Source of the DNA: Ancylostoma caninum
Lineage: Eukaryota > Nematoda > Chromadorea > Rhabditida > Ancylostomatidae
Reading direction: 5' to 3'
Assembly: GCA_037903475.1 (NCBI GenBank)
Contig: JBAJFG010000555.1
Coordinates: 186,001-250,000 of the forward strand
Length of the DNA stretch: 64,000 nt
The notes beneath the pieces were generated by a model. The model saw nothing but the letters and a program-made list of their open reading frames with translations, searched no databases and was not told where the DNA came from. Positions 49,392 through 60,275 of the stretch are shown here, piece by piece. The translations under genes and the position numbers were made by a program. Within the stretch, counting starts at the first letter, position 1. The number at the start of each line of letters is the position of its first letter.

Positions 49392-51288
49392 ACCATATGG
49401 TGAGCGGCGTTGCTCTCACTTCATCATAGATCTTCTTTTATGTAATGTGATTGTCACGACAAGAGGCTGATGCGGTCGGCGCTACTCCTCCCCTGTGGGC
49501 ATGCCCGTTTCTTCCTGCCCGCTTCGCTTGCAACCGGCATATTACGTTTGTTCGGTGTCGATTTCACCTCTTCACGCGTGATTTGTGTCCTCTTGCGCGG
49601 GCGGTTTTTGCTGCGCTCCTCGCGCTCTCTCAAGGGCGCCGCGCTGGGTTTCCATGGGTTTCCCGATGATGAGACTCGAAATCGTCGTCGACGACATGGC
49701 AGTCCATCTTTTTCGGCGTCTCAATGTGCCCCAGGGCTGCTGCTTGACACGCTTTATGGACACCATTTTCCTGGTAAAATGGCTATGCTTTATAGCTGCG
49801 TTCGGCTATAGAGCATATATTTTACGGCAAGAAACGTTCGTGAGGTTACTGGTTACTGGGCTAGGGTTAGCTCTACAAGGATTGGTTTCCAGGGACATAG
49901 TCCTCATGTCCCTTTTTGCTCTTTTTTTCATTTACCACTTTTTTCTCTCTACACCGCAGTTGCATTCCTGGACACCAGGCCAGGATCTGGCCCAAGGCGA
50001 CGATTTCTGGGGTAAGCTTCAGTAGCTCATCCCGAAAATCATCCAGATTTATGAGTGAAATCTTATTTTTCAATATGCTATTGAAGACAATGCCATTTCT
50101 TTGAGGGTAATTCGAGGAGTCCTTCGATAACTCCATTTTTCACATCGTTTTGTTACCTTTTATTGTTTTTTTTTTTGCTTTTTTGTTGCCTTATGATGAT
50201 TTATATCGATCACACGCCTACATGGTAAACAAATGGTATGAATAAACGAGTAGAGATGACCGGGCCAAGTAGGGATAGTCGCAAGGTTTTTCCTGAAATC
50301 CTGGGTACTGCTGCGAGAAACTATAGTCACTATACCTACCTTGTGCAGCCCCAGGTCATCAAAATTTCATGGAAAATCCGAGAAAGCGAAGAAATGCATA
50401 AAGTACTATGGAAATGTTCAGTTGTCCATATCTGAGTGAGGAACTGACACTATAAAATTTTGTAATTCTCCCATTCACTCCCCCCCCCCCCTTCCATCCT
50501 GCCTGAACGCCTACCTCTAACCAATGAGATAAGTCCAGAGTAGAAGGGCCAGTGACATTTTATGGCCTGCCCTTGCATTTGCTTGGAATTTAAGGAACAG
50601 TTGTCCGTGAATGAGTAATAGAATCCAACATAAGTCAGGTGTAATGTCGTCAATTCCACTGCTTATCCTGCGTAGACCTGTTTGCTTGCGGTTTTTTGTG
50701 GTTTTTCGGGCTCTTTTCTTCCAAATTACATAGTTGTCAGTCATTACGGAATTTATACTATATAATATGCAGCTTGTGAAATAAACTGGGGTACTGTCCA
50801 AAAAACAGAATTCCTCCTTTATTTTCTGTGGAAAATATTCATAAGTATGGTAAAGGCTATTCATGCAGTCTAATCTCTCTCTACTGTAATCCTGGAAATC
50901 CTCGGAATCATTAGTATTATTGCAGGGAATGTGTTATTTTACCTGTGAAATCAGATTGAATAATTAAATGGGTTATAAGTTTAGGATAAATTTTTCCGTA
51001 GGACACTGTCTGCTTTATTTTTTCGATTTTCGTCCAATATTCTTCCTGAATTTCCTTGCAAGATTCCTAGGATTTTCCTGGTTCCTCTAACTCTCACAGT
51101 TTTACTTTGATCGCTCTGTTTCTTCCTTTAGGGTATCCCCATTATAAACGGAGATTTATTACATGAAAAGGCTCCAGCAAAACAATATTCCCTACTTTTG
51201 CTCATTTTTTCCCAGTACCTTTCCCAAATGTTTTCCGGAAGACTGATCCCTTTCATTTTCTGGTGGCCTATTTGGGCAGAAAACCGCG

Positions 51289-51405
51289 TCGGCATGCATC
51301 ACTTAGGTTACCCAGGGTAAATGTAGTAACGCCTTCAAATACAACCCTTTAATTTGTGGTGTTAAAACATTTACCCTGGCTAATCTCAGCAATTCGTGTC
51401 GGCCC
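51289..51405. repeat. Palindromic GCATGCATC family, copy H
   Basis: The left end GGCATGCATCACTTAGGTTA runs on into CCCAGGGTAAATG. The right end is ATTTACCCTGGCTAATCTCA then GCAATTCGTGTCGGCC. Confidence 0.65.
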
Positions 51406-54085
51406 TGGTAATTTCTGGAGAACGTCCGGGTGAACGAGCGATTTGTGTAAATTTTTGGTTTCTGGACAAATTCAGTGTGAGTTTCCCGAGCATAAAGAGG
51501 CGAATAGATCTTACTTAAAACTCGAGTAAACCCCGGGTAAATTTTGGTGATTTTCGCTTAAATTCCATTTAATATCCATTTGTTTTTCTGTTGCATCCTT
51601 CATAGTTTCTCTCTTGAAAGCCCTGTAAGCCCCCTGTGTAAAATCATGAGACTTGGAAGAGCTATGCGGTTTAGATGGATTATCCAGGTGTTCATGATGG
51701 ATTTCCGGGTTTTTAGTAGCTTATCCTGTTTACTTGACCCGTAATGTCATTACTCATTCCCTTGCAAACATTTAGGTTACCACTAATGGCCTAATTCGGT
51801 ACGAGGCGCTATTGCCAGACTCTTAAGCACGATTTCTCCTGCTTGCAAATCTTTCGGATGCGATGAGACGTTCGCATCCAGAAATCCAGCGCGCATCTTG
51901 TCATGCTTTCAGCATGCTTCTCACTTTACAGCTTGTCGTCATAAAAACCGCGCGACAAAACTTATGCGGCGCTGTGGCGAAAGTGCACGCCTGTCATTCA
52001 TCATAGTCATTCAGCGACTCTGTGTTACATATGTTGGCTGAAATCGTTTGCCGGCCGCGATTTTTTGTCGCTGAAGTATAACCGCGCGTTCGCCGCCGGC
52101 ACCGCTGCGCGTCAAGTGGCTGCATTTCCTTGCACACTCGAGTCGCAGATTGCCTATCATTCACACGGCTCAGCCGCGGAATTGCCCGGCATTTTCTTTG
52201 TGTGTTGAGGATTTTCACCCTCAACATCCAGAATGCATCCAGAATGAGAAATTGCCATGCACGCGGCATGTTCGTTGCTGTTTTTCTGTGTTTCTCTGCG
52301 CTCTCCGCGTTTAACTGCAGGCACTGCTGGTCTCTTGCGAAGATCTTAAGTGAATTGTTTTGTCTTAGCGATGTTCGAGTACGTATAAATAAACAAGGTC
52401 GACGTGCGCGCGGCACCGCCTGTCTAAACTATGAGAGCTGAGACTATGAGTCCTATATTATACGTGTATAGAGCCGCCAAGGCGCTGTGGGTCTTTGATT
52501 TTCTGGAAATTTAGTGGAATTTCCGGGATTTTTCCAAGATCTTTTCAAGCCTTCCTGGAGATTTTCCATAGGTCAACGTGGTTGGATAACTTTGTCCAGA
52601 GGTAGCTCTTCCTTGGCTTCAAGTCGTTCCAGAAATTAGCCAAATTTACGGGCATTTTCTACTCCTTTTCTCAACATAATTAGATGGCACATGTTTCTTT
52701 CAAACTTCCTTGGATTCTATTAATCAAACACTATTTTTTACCCACAATTTTTCAACTTTTCTCAACGCTTCCCATAGTTCTTCGAGAAAATGGATATGAT
52801 ATTTTTTTGTTTTTTATTTATAACTATCCTGGATTTCTCTCCAATTTCTAACATTCCCTTAACAAAATTTTCATGAGCCGAACACTTTTTTCCCCGTTTT
52901 GGTTTTTCCCCTATTTCCCTGAAGAACTTTGGAGGGAGCTCTTCAATCTGAGCATTTAATAGATTTCACTCGGTCTAACGATATTTGCTTTCGTTTATAT
53001 ACACTTTACATATTTAAATATTATTTATAACTACTTCATTTGACGTCGGTACGCCAAAAATTTTGGAAATTTCTCGTGTTTCTCTCAATTTCTAACTTCT
53101 AAGGAAGTTTGCCATAGCTCTGCAGCGTTTATTTCCTAATTTCTCTATTGAAATTTCAAACAGCGGTTAATATTTACTCCTGGACTTTTATCGGATCTCT
53201 GGAACTTACCTGCCTTTACTTCACTTTTTTTCTCATTCTCATTAATTTTTTACTTTAGTAGTAAAATTTCTTTGCGCACTTGCCCTAGTTCTTCAAGGGT
53301 GAATTCCTGTAATTTCCGTTTTTTTTTTGAAAGTCACATCGAGAGGAAAGCGAGGTAATTGGCACGCAGCGATAGCATGCCTGAGTGGAAATCATCGACG
53401 TCGTCGTTCTTCTGTTCCTCACACCCTAATCAAATAAAAGAGTACAATGCCAGCAGCACTTAGAGGCGTTTATAGCAGTCTTGTGACGATGTCCTGACCT
53501 TGCCAGGATCCTTTGTGCTAATTGTTCTGGATGTCAGCCGTCTCTTAATAGTGTTCATGAAGTCCAGGGCTTTCATGGAATCCTGTTGTACCAAAGTGTA
53601 GTTGTCGCGGTATTTCTGGAATTCTGGAAAAATCAACGGGAAAATTACGAGAAAATTACAGAAATTCCCGGTTGTTTAGGATATAGCATGCACATCCATT
53701 TGCATCCAAAGACTGCAGCCGAGTTTATAGCTTTGTTTACAGCTACTTTATAGCGCTTTTATTGTCTTACCACTTAGTTTACACCTCGCTCACTACCAAT
53801 CAAAAACTTTCAGGGTATTTGTACACTTGAGGAGCCATCAGCTAGTGGTAGGAACTTTTCTGGATTTCTCTGGGTAAAAGTTTACTTCCTAGAAGGTCTG
53901 TCTGTCCCAAGGTCACTTGATTCGGTGTTACAGTGTAAAGGAGGAGCTAACATTAGAAATATGATAAATAAAAAGTAAAGTAGGAGGGGGGGGGGGGCTT
54001 CTCCGTTTGGGACCCTTGCTTTTCCAGTCGGTGTAATGGTCCTGTGGTCGGTGTGCGGTAAGAATTACTAGATACCTTTGTTCTG

Positions 54086-54205
54086 CGGCCATATGCATCA
54101 TTGGGATGACCCAGGGTAGGAGTGTCAACATGCCACAAGTCTACCCATCGTTAACATGGACGTCCACACGTTTACCCTGGGTAATCTCAATAATACATGG
54201 GGCCT
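54086..54205. repeat. Palindromic GCATGCATC family, copy I
   Basis: The left end GCGGCCATATGCATCATTGG continues GATGACCCAGGGTA. The right end TTTACCCTGGGTAATCTCAA continues TAATACATGGGGCC. This is one of the best-preserved copies, with arms about 35 bp long. Confidence 0.7.
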
Positions 54206-55208
54206 TTGGTCGTTCCTAGCGGACATAGTCCCATATAAAATGACATGAAATAATGTGTAGTAAATAAATAATATATATTAAATATAATAGTGCAAACTCA
54301 ATAGCATCACCACCATTAGTATTGGTAATCTGGATCAGATTCTGGGGGAATTCTGGAGGACGAAAACCGTGTAGAATTCGGTTCACCATGATGAGATTTA
54401 ACTTTTTCTTAAGGCACTATCAGTGCCAGGCCAGTGGCTAACCTAAAAATATGCATAGCATCCAGGAGGCGAAATGCATCTGCGAGCGAAATCCATAAAA
54501 CTCAAAGCTTTCCCCGTCGTTTCCCATCCAGAACTTCTCCTGATAGGGCGCCTGTTGATTGCTTGTTGAGATGGCCGGATTCCTTCGCGCCGTCGCCCTG
54601 GCCATGACTCCGCTGGCGAGGTGCATTCCATCCGCAAAACTAGAACCACAACGTCAAAAGAACTAATTGAAACAATGTCCCTCCATCAGAGCGCGTCATT
54701 AGAATCGCGTTGTTGTCCTTGCTGCTGATGCCTAACGTAGTTTTTGCTGTGGAGTGGTGTCATTGACGGACGAAGCCATCGCTTGTGGCCATTCGCCAGT
54801 GGTATTCTGTCACTGTCGTGCGCCTACGCTCGCTTTCCTAAGGGAGGAGTCTAGCTTCTGCTGGATTTCTTATATTTTCCAGGATTTGAGGTTTTTCTTC
54901 ATGGACTTTGTGAAAGTTGTTCTTCAAGTAAAAAAAAAAACTGTATAGAATTTGTTCTTCTTGGAATCGCAAAAGTGTTTCATTGACTACATGTTATATT
55001 CTTATCCTTTGTTATATATTTCAATATTTATTTATTGTAATCTGGAGGATCCTAGCCCCAAAATCCTGGGTTTTCTTTTCGTCACTAAATTTCTTTGATC
55101 TTATCAACCATCCACGATTTCTCCTCCAAACATCCGTTGCACCATGATTATAAAGTTTTCTCACTCCTGGGAAAAACGATAGTTTATTTTGATCGAGTTC
55201 ACCAATTG

Positions 55209-55679
55209 TGCGAGAACTGGTCCCCAAGGCTACACGAATTGTAACGCCTTGTCGATTGCTGTGTAAAAAGATAGGAACATTAATTACTTCAAGAAAAGTG
55301 GTAGAAAAGTCTTACATTTTTTCTCGAGGGAATGGTAGAAACAAAATGTTTGAAACAGTGGCTCAAGCGAGAACTGGTCCACGAAGAGCCCGTGAATCCT
55401 ACCAAATCCTGCTAATACTTGATGATGAAACGGACTGTTTGATTATCAGTGGTGTTTTAGGACGATTTAGGTCCTATAGTGTAGATTGTGAAACATTCTG
55501 AGGCACACATGTAACCTTAGGGACCAGTTCTCGTCGGAATCAATTGTTCACTAAGTGTTTTGCAAGAGGAGAAGGATACTTTCTCGTAGCTTCTCTTGTA
55601 TTTGTAATTTTTCTGTCCTTTTCCCACTGTAGGTTTCATTCTGAGACACACAGGGGATTCGCGGGGGCCAGTTCTCGTC
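55209..55679. repeat. GGACCAGTTCTCGC box cluster upstream of exon 5, copies facing both ways
   Basis: Two reverse copies (55209-55223, 55367-55380) are followed by two forward copies (55521-55534, 55667-55679), spaced about 146-158 bp. In box orientation, the first reverse copy and both forward copies continue into CAATT then, a few bases on, TTCA or a variant. They are therefore diverged copies of one unit, not just a shared 14-mer. The cluster ends about 147 bp before exon 5. Confidence 0.7.
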
Positions 55680-55825
55680 AGAGACAATTATTCATTAAAT
55701 CTTCAGCGAAACAAAAACTGAGGCAAATTCATCCAGTTCCTCATGTATCTCCAATTTTCTTGTCCTTTGCTGAGATTCTGACGTTACATTATTCAAAATC
55801 TGTCCTAAATTCATGGATTTTTCAG

Positions 55826-55961
55826 ATTCCTGTAACGGAAATACAATTTCCGAACCGATCCAAGCTGCATTCCGAACCGATCGATCTAAACTACCCGCAC
55901 ATCATCTGAGCAGCAGAAGAAGGAATCGTCTGGAGAACTCGCTTCAGAGAGTGCATCAAAG
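55826..55961 (+). CDS. Exon 5 of the 389-aa gene
   Basis: Acceptor GGATTTTTCAG|AT, donor CAAAG|GTTAGT. Two bases complete the codon from exon 4, then 44 codons and two bases follow. It encodes residues about 139-183. It includes a polar stretch (SCNGNTISEP) and a strongly basic one (SSRRRNRLENSLQRVHQR) that could be a nuclear-localisation or phosphoinositide-binding patch; this is inference. Other frames are open too, but only this one matches the phase of both neighbours. Confidence 0.8.
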
Positions 55962-56039
55962 GTTAGTATGTGTGTAATTGTGCGTGAAAATATAGATTAC
56001 ACAACTTTCGCCTTACGTCTACAGTGTGCCATAGCATTT

Positions 56040-56104
56040 AGCACTACCATTGGTGCACGTACAGTTGGCTGGGCGCCAACTGTACGTGCACCAATGGTAG
56101 TGCT
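56040..56104. repeat. Perfect hairpin with 30-bp arms
   Basis: The left arm 56040-56069 starts AGCACTACCATTGGTGCACG. The right arm 56075-56104 is its perfect reverse complement. The loop is the 5-nt TGGGC. The length and perfection fit a miRNA-like or siRNA-producing hairpin, or a tiny snap-back duplication. Confidence 0.95.
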
Positions 56105-57170
56105 TGAATTCCTTCGCATTCACAACGCTATGTGACTGTACTGTGAAATCGGTCAACTGTCACCGGGCGCTTTCTCACCAGTCTTGCTAATCTTTTCGCT
56201 TGAAATGTAATCGCGAAGAAATCCGAGAGCCGCTTTGCAGTGTAGCGGAAAAATTCCGTCCAAAGAACATTTTCGACCAGTTTTTTCGGCATTGGAAAAG
56301 GGAAAAGGGAAACTTTGCATGAAAGGGACATTTCTCTCTTGCAGCATTATTTCTTTGGAAAGCGAAAACTTTGGGATGAACTCTGCTCCAGGATCAGCTG
56401 CTCGCTTCGTTCGTTTCTTGTTTCTATCCTCTTGAAGCCTCTCTTCCCACAGCGCTCAAATTTTATCGGATTCCTCCAGGGAACCGAGCATTTGATGGTC
56501 ATGTGGTCATTTTGCTCATTCTTTGGAGGAGAACATAGGAAAACCAAGGAATGATGAAGAAGTCTGAGACATCCACCAGTCTTCTTGTTTTTCCCCTATG
56601 CTCATTGTGAAAGGGAGACTGAACCTAAAAGTCCAAGTGTTCCTCCTCTTCTTTGAGGAAAATTAGTCGAATTTCATTGAAATTCCCGGGAAAACAAATT
56701 TTGTGTTCCTGATTCCTAAACAAGTTGTGGAACTTTCGAAAAAAGCACGTTATTTGCTGTTTTTCTGCCCATTTTATATTTCTCTGTGAGAGGGAGATGT
56801 GGAGGTGTAGCTGATCCTGAAAGCCAAGGAAAAGGTGAAACAGAAACCGTTATTTGGTTCTTGGTGATCCTTTCCTCAAATTCACTGAAAATTTTCTAAC
56901 TCGTAATAATCGAGGTTGAAAAAAAAATGTTTTCATTCCAAACAAAGTGACTAATCACCTAAAAACCATCAATCCAATTTGCTCTGGATGTTCCTCAAGT
57001 GAACAGATAGCAGAATGTCTTCAGTCCATTTATGAAAAGGATTTTTTTTACCTATAGAGCGAATTTTTCCTAGGAATATTTCAGAGAGTTTCCCCATTTT
57101 TGGTTATTTTCCTTCATTCTCAAATTTCCATCGGTATCTTTCAAATTCCGAGCTGTCGTTGGAAAGGACA

Positions 57171-57308
57171 ATTCATGGAAAAACAAGTGTCGTTTTCCGG
57201 AATCTGCTCCTGAGAAATCGTCATTTCTGTTCTTCTGGTACTTCTTGTACATCTACGGATTTCTCTCTGGAGCAGACTTCGGACAACGACACCTGTTTTT
57301 CCATGAAT
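57171..57308. repeat. Imperfect hairpin with ~48-bp arms
   Basis: The left arm 57171-57218 (ATTCATGGAAAAACAAGTGT...) and right arm 57259-57308 pair with about four mismatches and a 2-bp indel around a 40-nt loop. The outer 15 bp are perfect. Confidence 0.85.
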
Positions 57309-57393
57309 AGTACTTGCACTAGTTCTTATAGAAAACAAAAAATTTTCTAAATTTCCCGTGCTAATTGGACTTGGGAAGGTTTTCCCGTGGAAA

Positions 57394-57436
57394 AACGGGG
57401 CGGAGCCACTGCTGTGCGATTGGTGCCGTTGAATAC
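57394..57436 (+). mobile_element. Solo end related to the 18701-18901 MITE
   Basis: AACGGGGCGGAGCCACTGCT followed by GTGCGATTGGTGCC matches the left terminus of that element, with no partner terminus found nearby. Confidence 0.4.
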
Positions 57437-58496
57437 CTCCATTCACCTTTCAGTATTAATCGGTTTGCTCCGAATACGCAATATATGTATGTTTGTTACT
57501 AAATTTGAAGTTGAAAAGGAATTGTAGTAGGAGATGCTTTTAGTATTCGTTACGGGACCTAGCATTCCTCCTCAATTTCCAAAGTGAGTGCATTGTGTAC
57601 AAAAAAATTGTTGCCAGTTTAAGTTCGTCAATTTTCTGGCAGAATCCTGAGCTCACATAATTTTTTGAATAGGAAAAAGCCGCTGTAAAATATCCCGAAA
57701 ATTCTCTTCCAACTATTCTATGGGTTCCCAAAGTATCCCCTTCAGATTGGGGATATTTTCACGAGGCCTATTCTATTTTTCCCGCTTCAAGCCTTTTGAT
57801 CTTCATGCAGCACTTTTTTCTGGAAACGAGCCAATCGCTCGCGAGCGTTCCCAGGAAAACAAAAACGCCGTGCAACAACCGGAAATTGGCGCCATTTCGA
57901 TGATTTCATCGCTCTGCACGTGGTTTTTGCTCGGAAACGTTCTCGCGAGTTCGTGTCGTGTTGTATCGTTGGCTTTTTTCCCCGAAGCACTATAGCATCG
58001 TATATCCTGACGCTCGAACTTCATTGAAACGTGCGATCATAAAACGTCCGGTCGCATTACACTGATCGCTGTGCTGTGTTTCGGTGCCCTTTCGCTGGAC
58101 ATTCACTACGTAACTATGCCCGCCGGTCATTTTTTCGCCACTAGATCACGGTAATGTTGATCAATTCCGACGAAATCAATCAATTATTGATTTTTTTGTA
58201 ATTCTATTATATAATCTCGATTTTTGGTGAAATTTCGAATCTTTTCGAACAGTAAATATAAAAATGAGGTAGTAGCTCATTACCTGCCCTTCTGCTGTCT
58301 ATTTCCCATCTGCATAGGTGCATATGTGTTCCTGAAAATCAGCGAAGAAGTGAAACATAAATTTTATCATTTATGTTATTAGGTTTATAAATGTAAACAG
58401 CGATTTTTTGTCTGAGAAGAGTTCCAGGAATTTTCCTGGAATTTGAGGATTCTAGTGGTCTTTGGGGAAATTGCGTCTAATTCGTGATTCTTCCAA

Positions 58497-58578
58497 ACAT
58501 TTTAGAGGGAACTGGGCCAGAAATTTCACTATAATATCATGAATAGCGGAATTTCTGGCCGCGTTCCCTCTGAAATGT
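58497..58578. repeat. Imperfect hairpin with 29-bp arms
   Basis: ACATTTTAGAGGGAACTGGG... (58497-58525) pairs with ...GTTCCCTCTGAAATGT (58550-58578) with three mismatches, one of them a G-U pair in RNA, around a 24-nt loop. Confidence 0.8.
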
Positions 58579-60035
58579 CATTGAAAAATCACTGGCCATC
58601 CATTCTCGAAATTTCATGATCATTCGAAGCTCATCTCCAACATAAGATGACGTAGGGCCAAACAAAAGATAGTTGTGAGCCATGTTCGCACTTTTTGCAA
58701 AATTTATGCAGTAGAATCTTCTTTCAAATAGTTTGTTTGTGCCATATCCGGGAATTTCTACTCTAGGAACCGTTTCAGAATTAAATTAATGCCGCCTGTC
58801 CTCCCAAGAATGTTGCTTCGAATTCTTGAAAGTTTTCCTCTCCTTTGAGAAGTTTCCTCACCTGTTCGATGACATAAGATCAGCGCCTTTTTCTTATTGG
58901 AAAGAAATAAAGTTTAGTTCTTAACGAGGCAGGTGAGGAATTTGCCTGGTGATTTTGTTGAAAATTGCCGGGAGTTTACTTGTAACCTACGTTTCTATTC
59001 AAAGTTTTCTATGGAGTTTTTCTTCCAAGGAAAAATTTCGCGGTTCAAACGAACGTATTTTTGATCGTCAAGCGTTACTTCAGGAAATTGTCCTCTTGCT
59101 ACTTTACATAAAACTAGAGTAGGCTAATGTAAGGGAAGGTCAGCAGCTGTCTCATTTGCGGTCTTTTGGCAAGATAGCAAAAAAAAAAGCCTTTCCTAAA
59201 GAAGTGAATTTTTTTACTGGTTCAGCTTGGATGTCTCATTTTCATTATTCTTTTCTAGTAATTTATTCTTAATTATTTAAACCTAGATTTGTCTTTTTTA
59301 TTGACTGTATATTTGTTTCAACTCCATTTCCAGAAAAATTCAAACATTTTTCAAGTCATTGACAGCTTGAAAAATTTTTGAGTCAACCTTAGTTCTTAGA
59401 AGTGACTGTGAATCCTACAAAAATTAATTACTTCCAAGCAGAACCTTGTTTATTCTTGATGATTTGAGTGTTAACCATTCCTTGGTAAGAGTAGCCATTT
59501 TCAGCGCCCTCCTCCATTTTATGCGGTCGGTTATACAAAATGAAAAGTTTCGTCCGGCGTGCAGGCCGTCTTACCGTAATTTGTAGGCGTTGTACAATGT
59601 GTTTCGAGTGTATTCACACTGAACACACATATATTTACTGTGTGAAGGGTAAGGTGAAAAGGGGAGAACAGTAGCGAAGGAATGCACGGAAAATATTCAA
59701 AATTGACACTAGTTAGATGGTACCAAATTCGAGAGATCCTGATAGTTTGGTGCGACTTCTCCAGTATGATATGGACGGACCTTTTTTTATCTTGCACATG
59801 GGGATTACGGTAAGACAACTTGCTAACCGGACTGAGCTTTTCATCTTGTGTCGAGTAATTGCCTCAGCTTTTCTTAAACTAGAAGATGCTTTAAGAAATA
59901 ATTTTTTTTCAGAATTTTATTCCTAATTTTGTATTGAACAGCTTCACTATTAGACTTAGCAGCGAAAAAAAAATAACAGTGAAAAGTTTTGATAATCACA
60001 TGAAATGAAGAAATTCTAATGACCCACATTTTCAG

Positions 60036-60275
60036 GTCACACAGTGCCGGTGCCGATGCCAGTCTTGGAGTCGTAATACCGTGCTCGTCCGATATGCGTG
60101 CGTTGAATTTGAGCAGCACACGTGACGCAGCTGGCAACTCAAACGCGAAATTTCTACGAGCCACGAAACGATTCTTCAAGAAAATCTACTCGACAGCAAC
60201 TCTACCGAACAAAAAGCCGTCTTCACTCGATGCCGAGACGAATCTACAGAAATCGTCGCAGTTCTTTGAAGTTGG
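60036..60275 (+). CDS. Exon 6 of the 389-aa gene
   Basis: Acceptor CATTTTCAG|GTC, donor GTTGG|GTGAGT. One base completes the codon from exon 5, then 79 codons and two bases follow; this is the largest exon. It encodes residues about 184-263. It is Ser/Ala/Asn-rich at first, then carries a basic amphipathic segment (KFLRATKRFFKKIYSTATLP, about 222-241) followed by NKKPSSLDAE. The basic/aromatic helix could contact membranes, calmodulin or RNA, but none of these is shown. Codon use and splice sites are convincing. Confidence 0.88.

Larger units (their letters stand above)
34027..55825 (+). other. Intron 4 (about 21.8 kb)
   Basis: Phase permits a direct join of exon 4 to exon 5, but further exons of a length divisible by three could be hidden here. 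It holds a 49-bp-arm hairpin (36965-37068), five clear or degraded palindromic-family copies, two hAT-type MITEs (41295, 48116), a lone UIM-like terminal exon candidate (44025-44090), a (TTG)n tract (49348), GC-rich islands and the box cluster at 55209-55679. Of the open frames in the GC-rich islands (34.5, 36.0, 37.4-38.7, 44.0-44.6, 49.5-49.7 and 52.1-52.4 kb), none I tested matches exon 5 in phase. Confidence 0.55.
55962..60035 (+). other. Intron 5 (about 4.1 kb)
   Basis: Non-coding. It holds three strong hairpins (56040-56104, 57171-57308, 58497-58578) and a relative of the 18701-18901 element end (57394-57436). A short frame at 59717-59820 followed by GTAAGA was considered but does not fit in phase. 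Confidence 0.7.

Noticed and set aside
49585..50025. 146-codon plus frame with a hydrophobic C-terminal half
   Set aside because: Hydrophobic part comes from T-rich sequence; start region overlaps other open frames and no phase-compatible exon follows.
51994..52416. 140-codon minus-strand frame
   Set aside because: Basic, low-information composition in a GC-rich patch; a plus-strand frame overlaps it and no splice or family evidence supports either.
59717..59820. Possible exon before GTAAGA donor upstream of exon 6
   Set aside because: No clear acceptor in the right phase, and the exon 5 to exon 6 join is already consistent without it.
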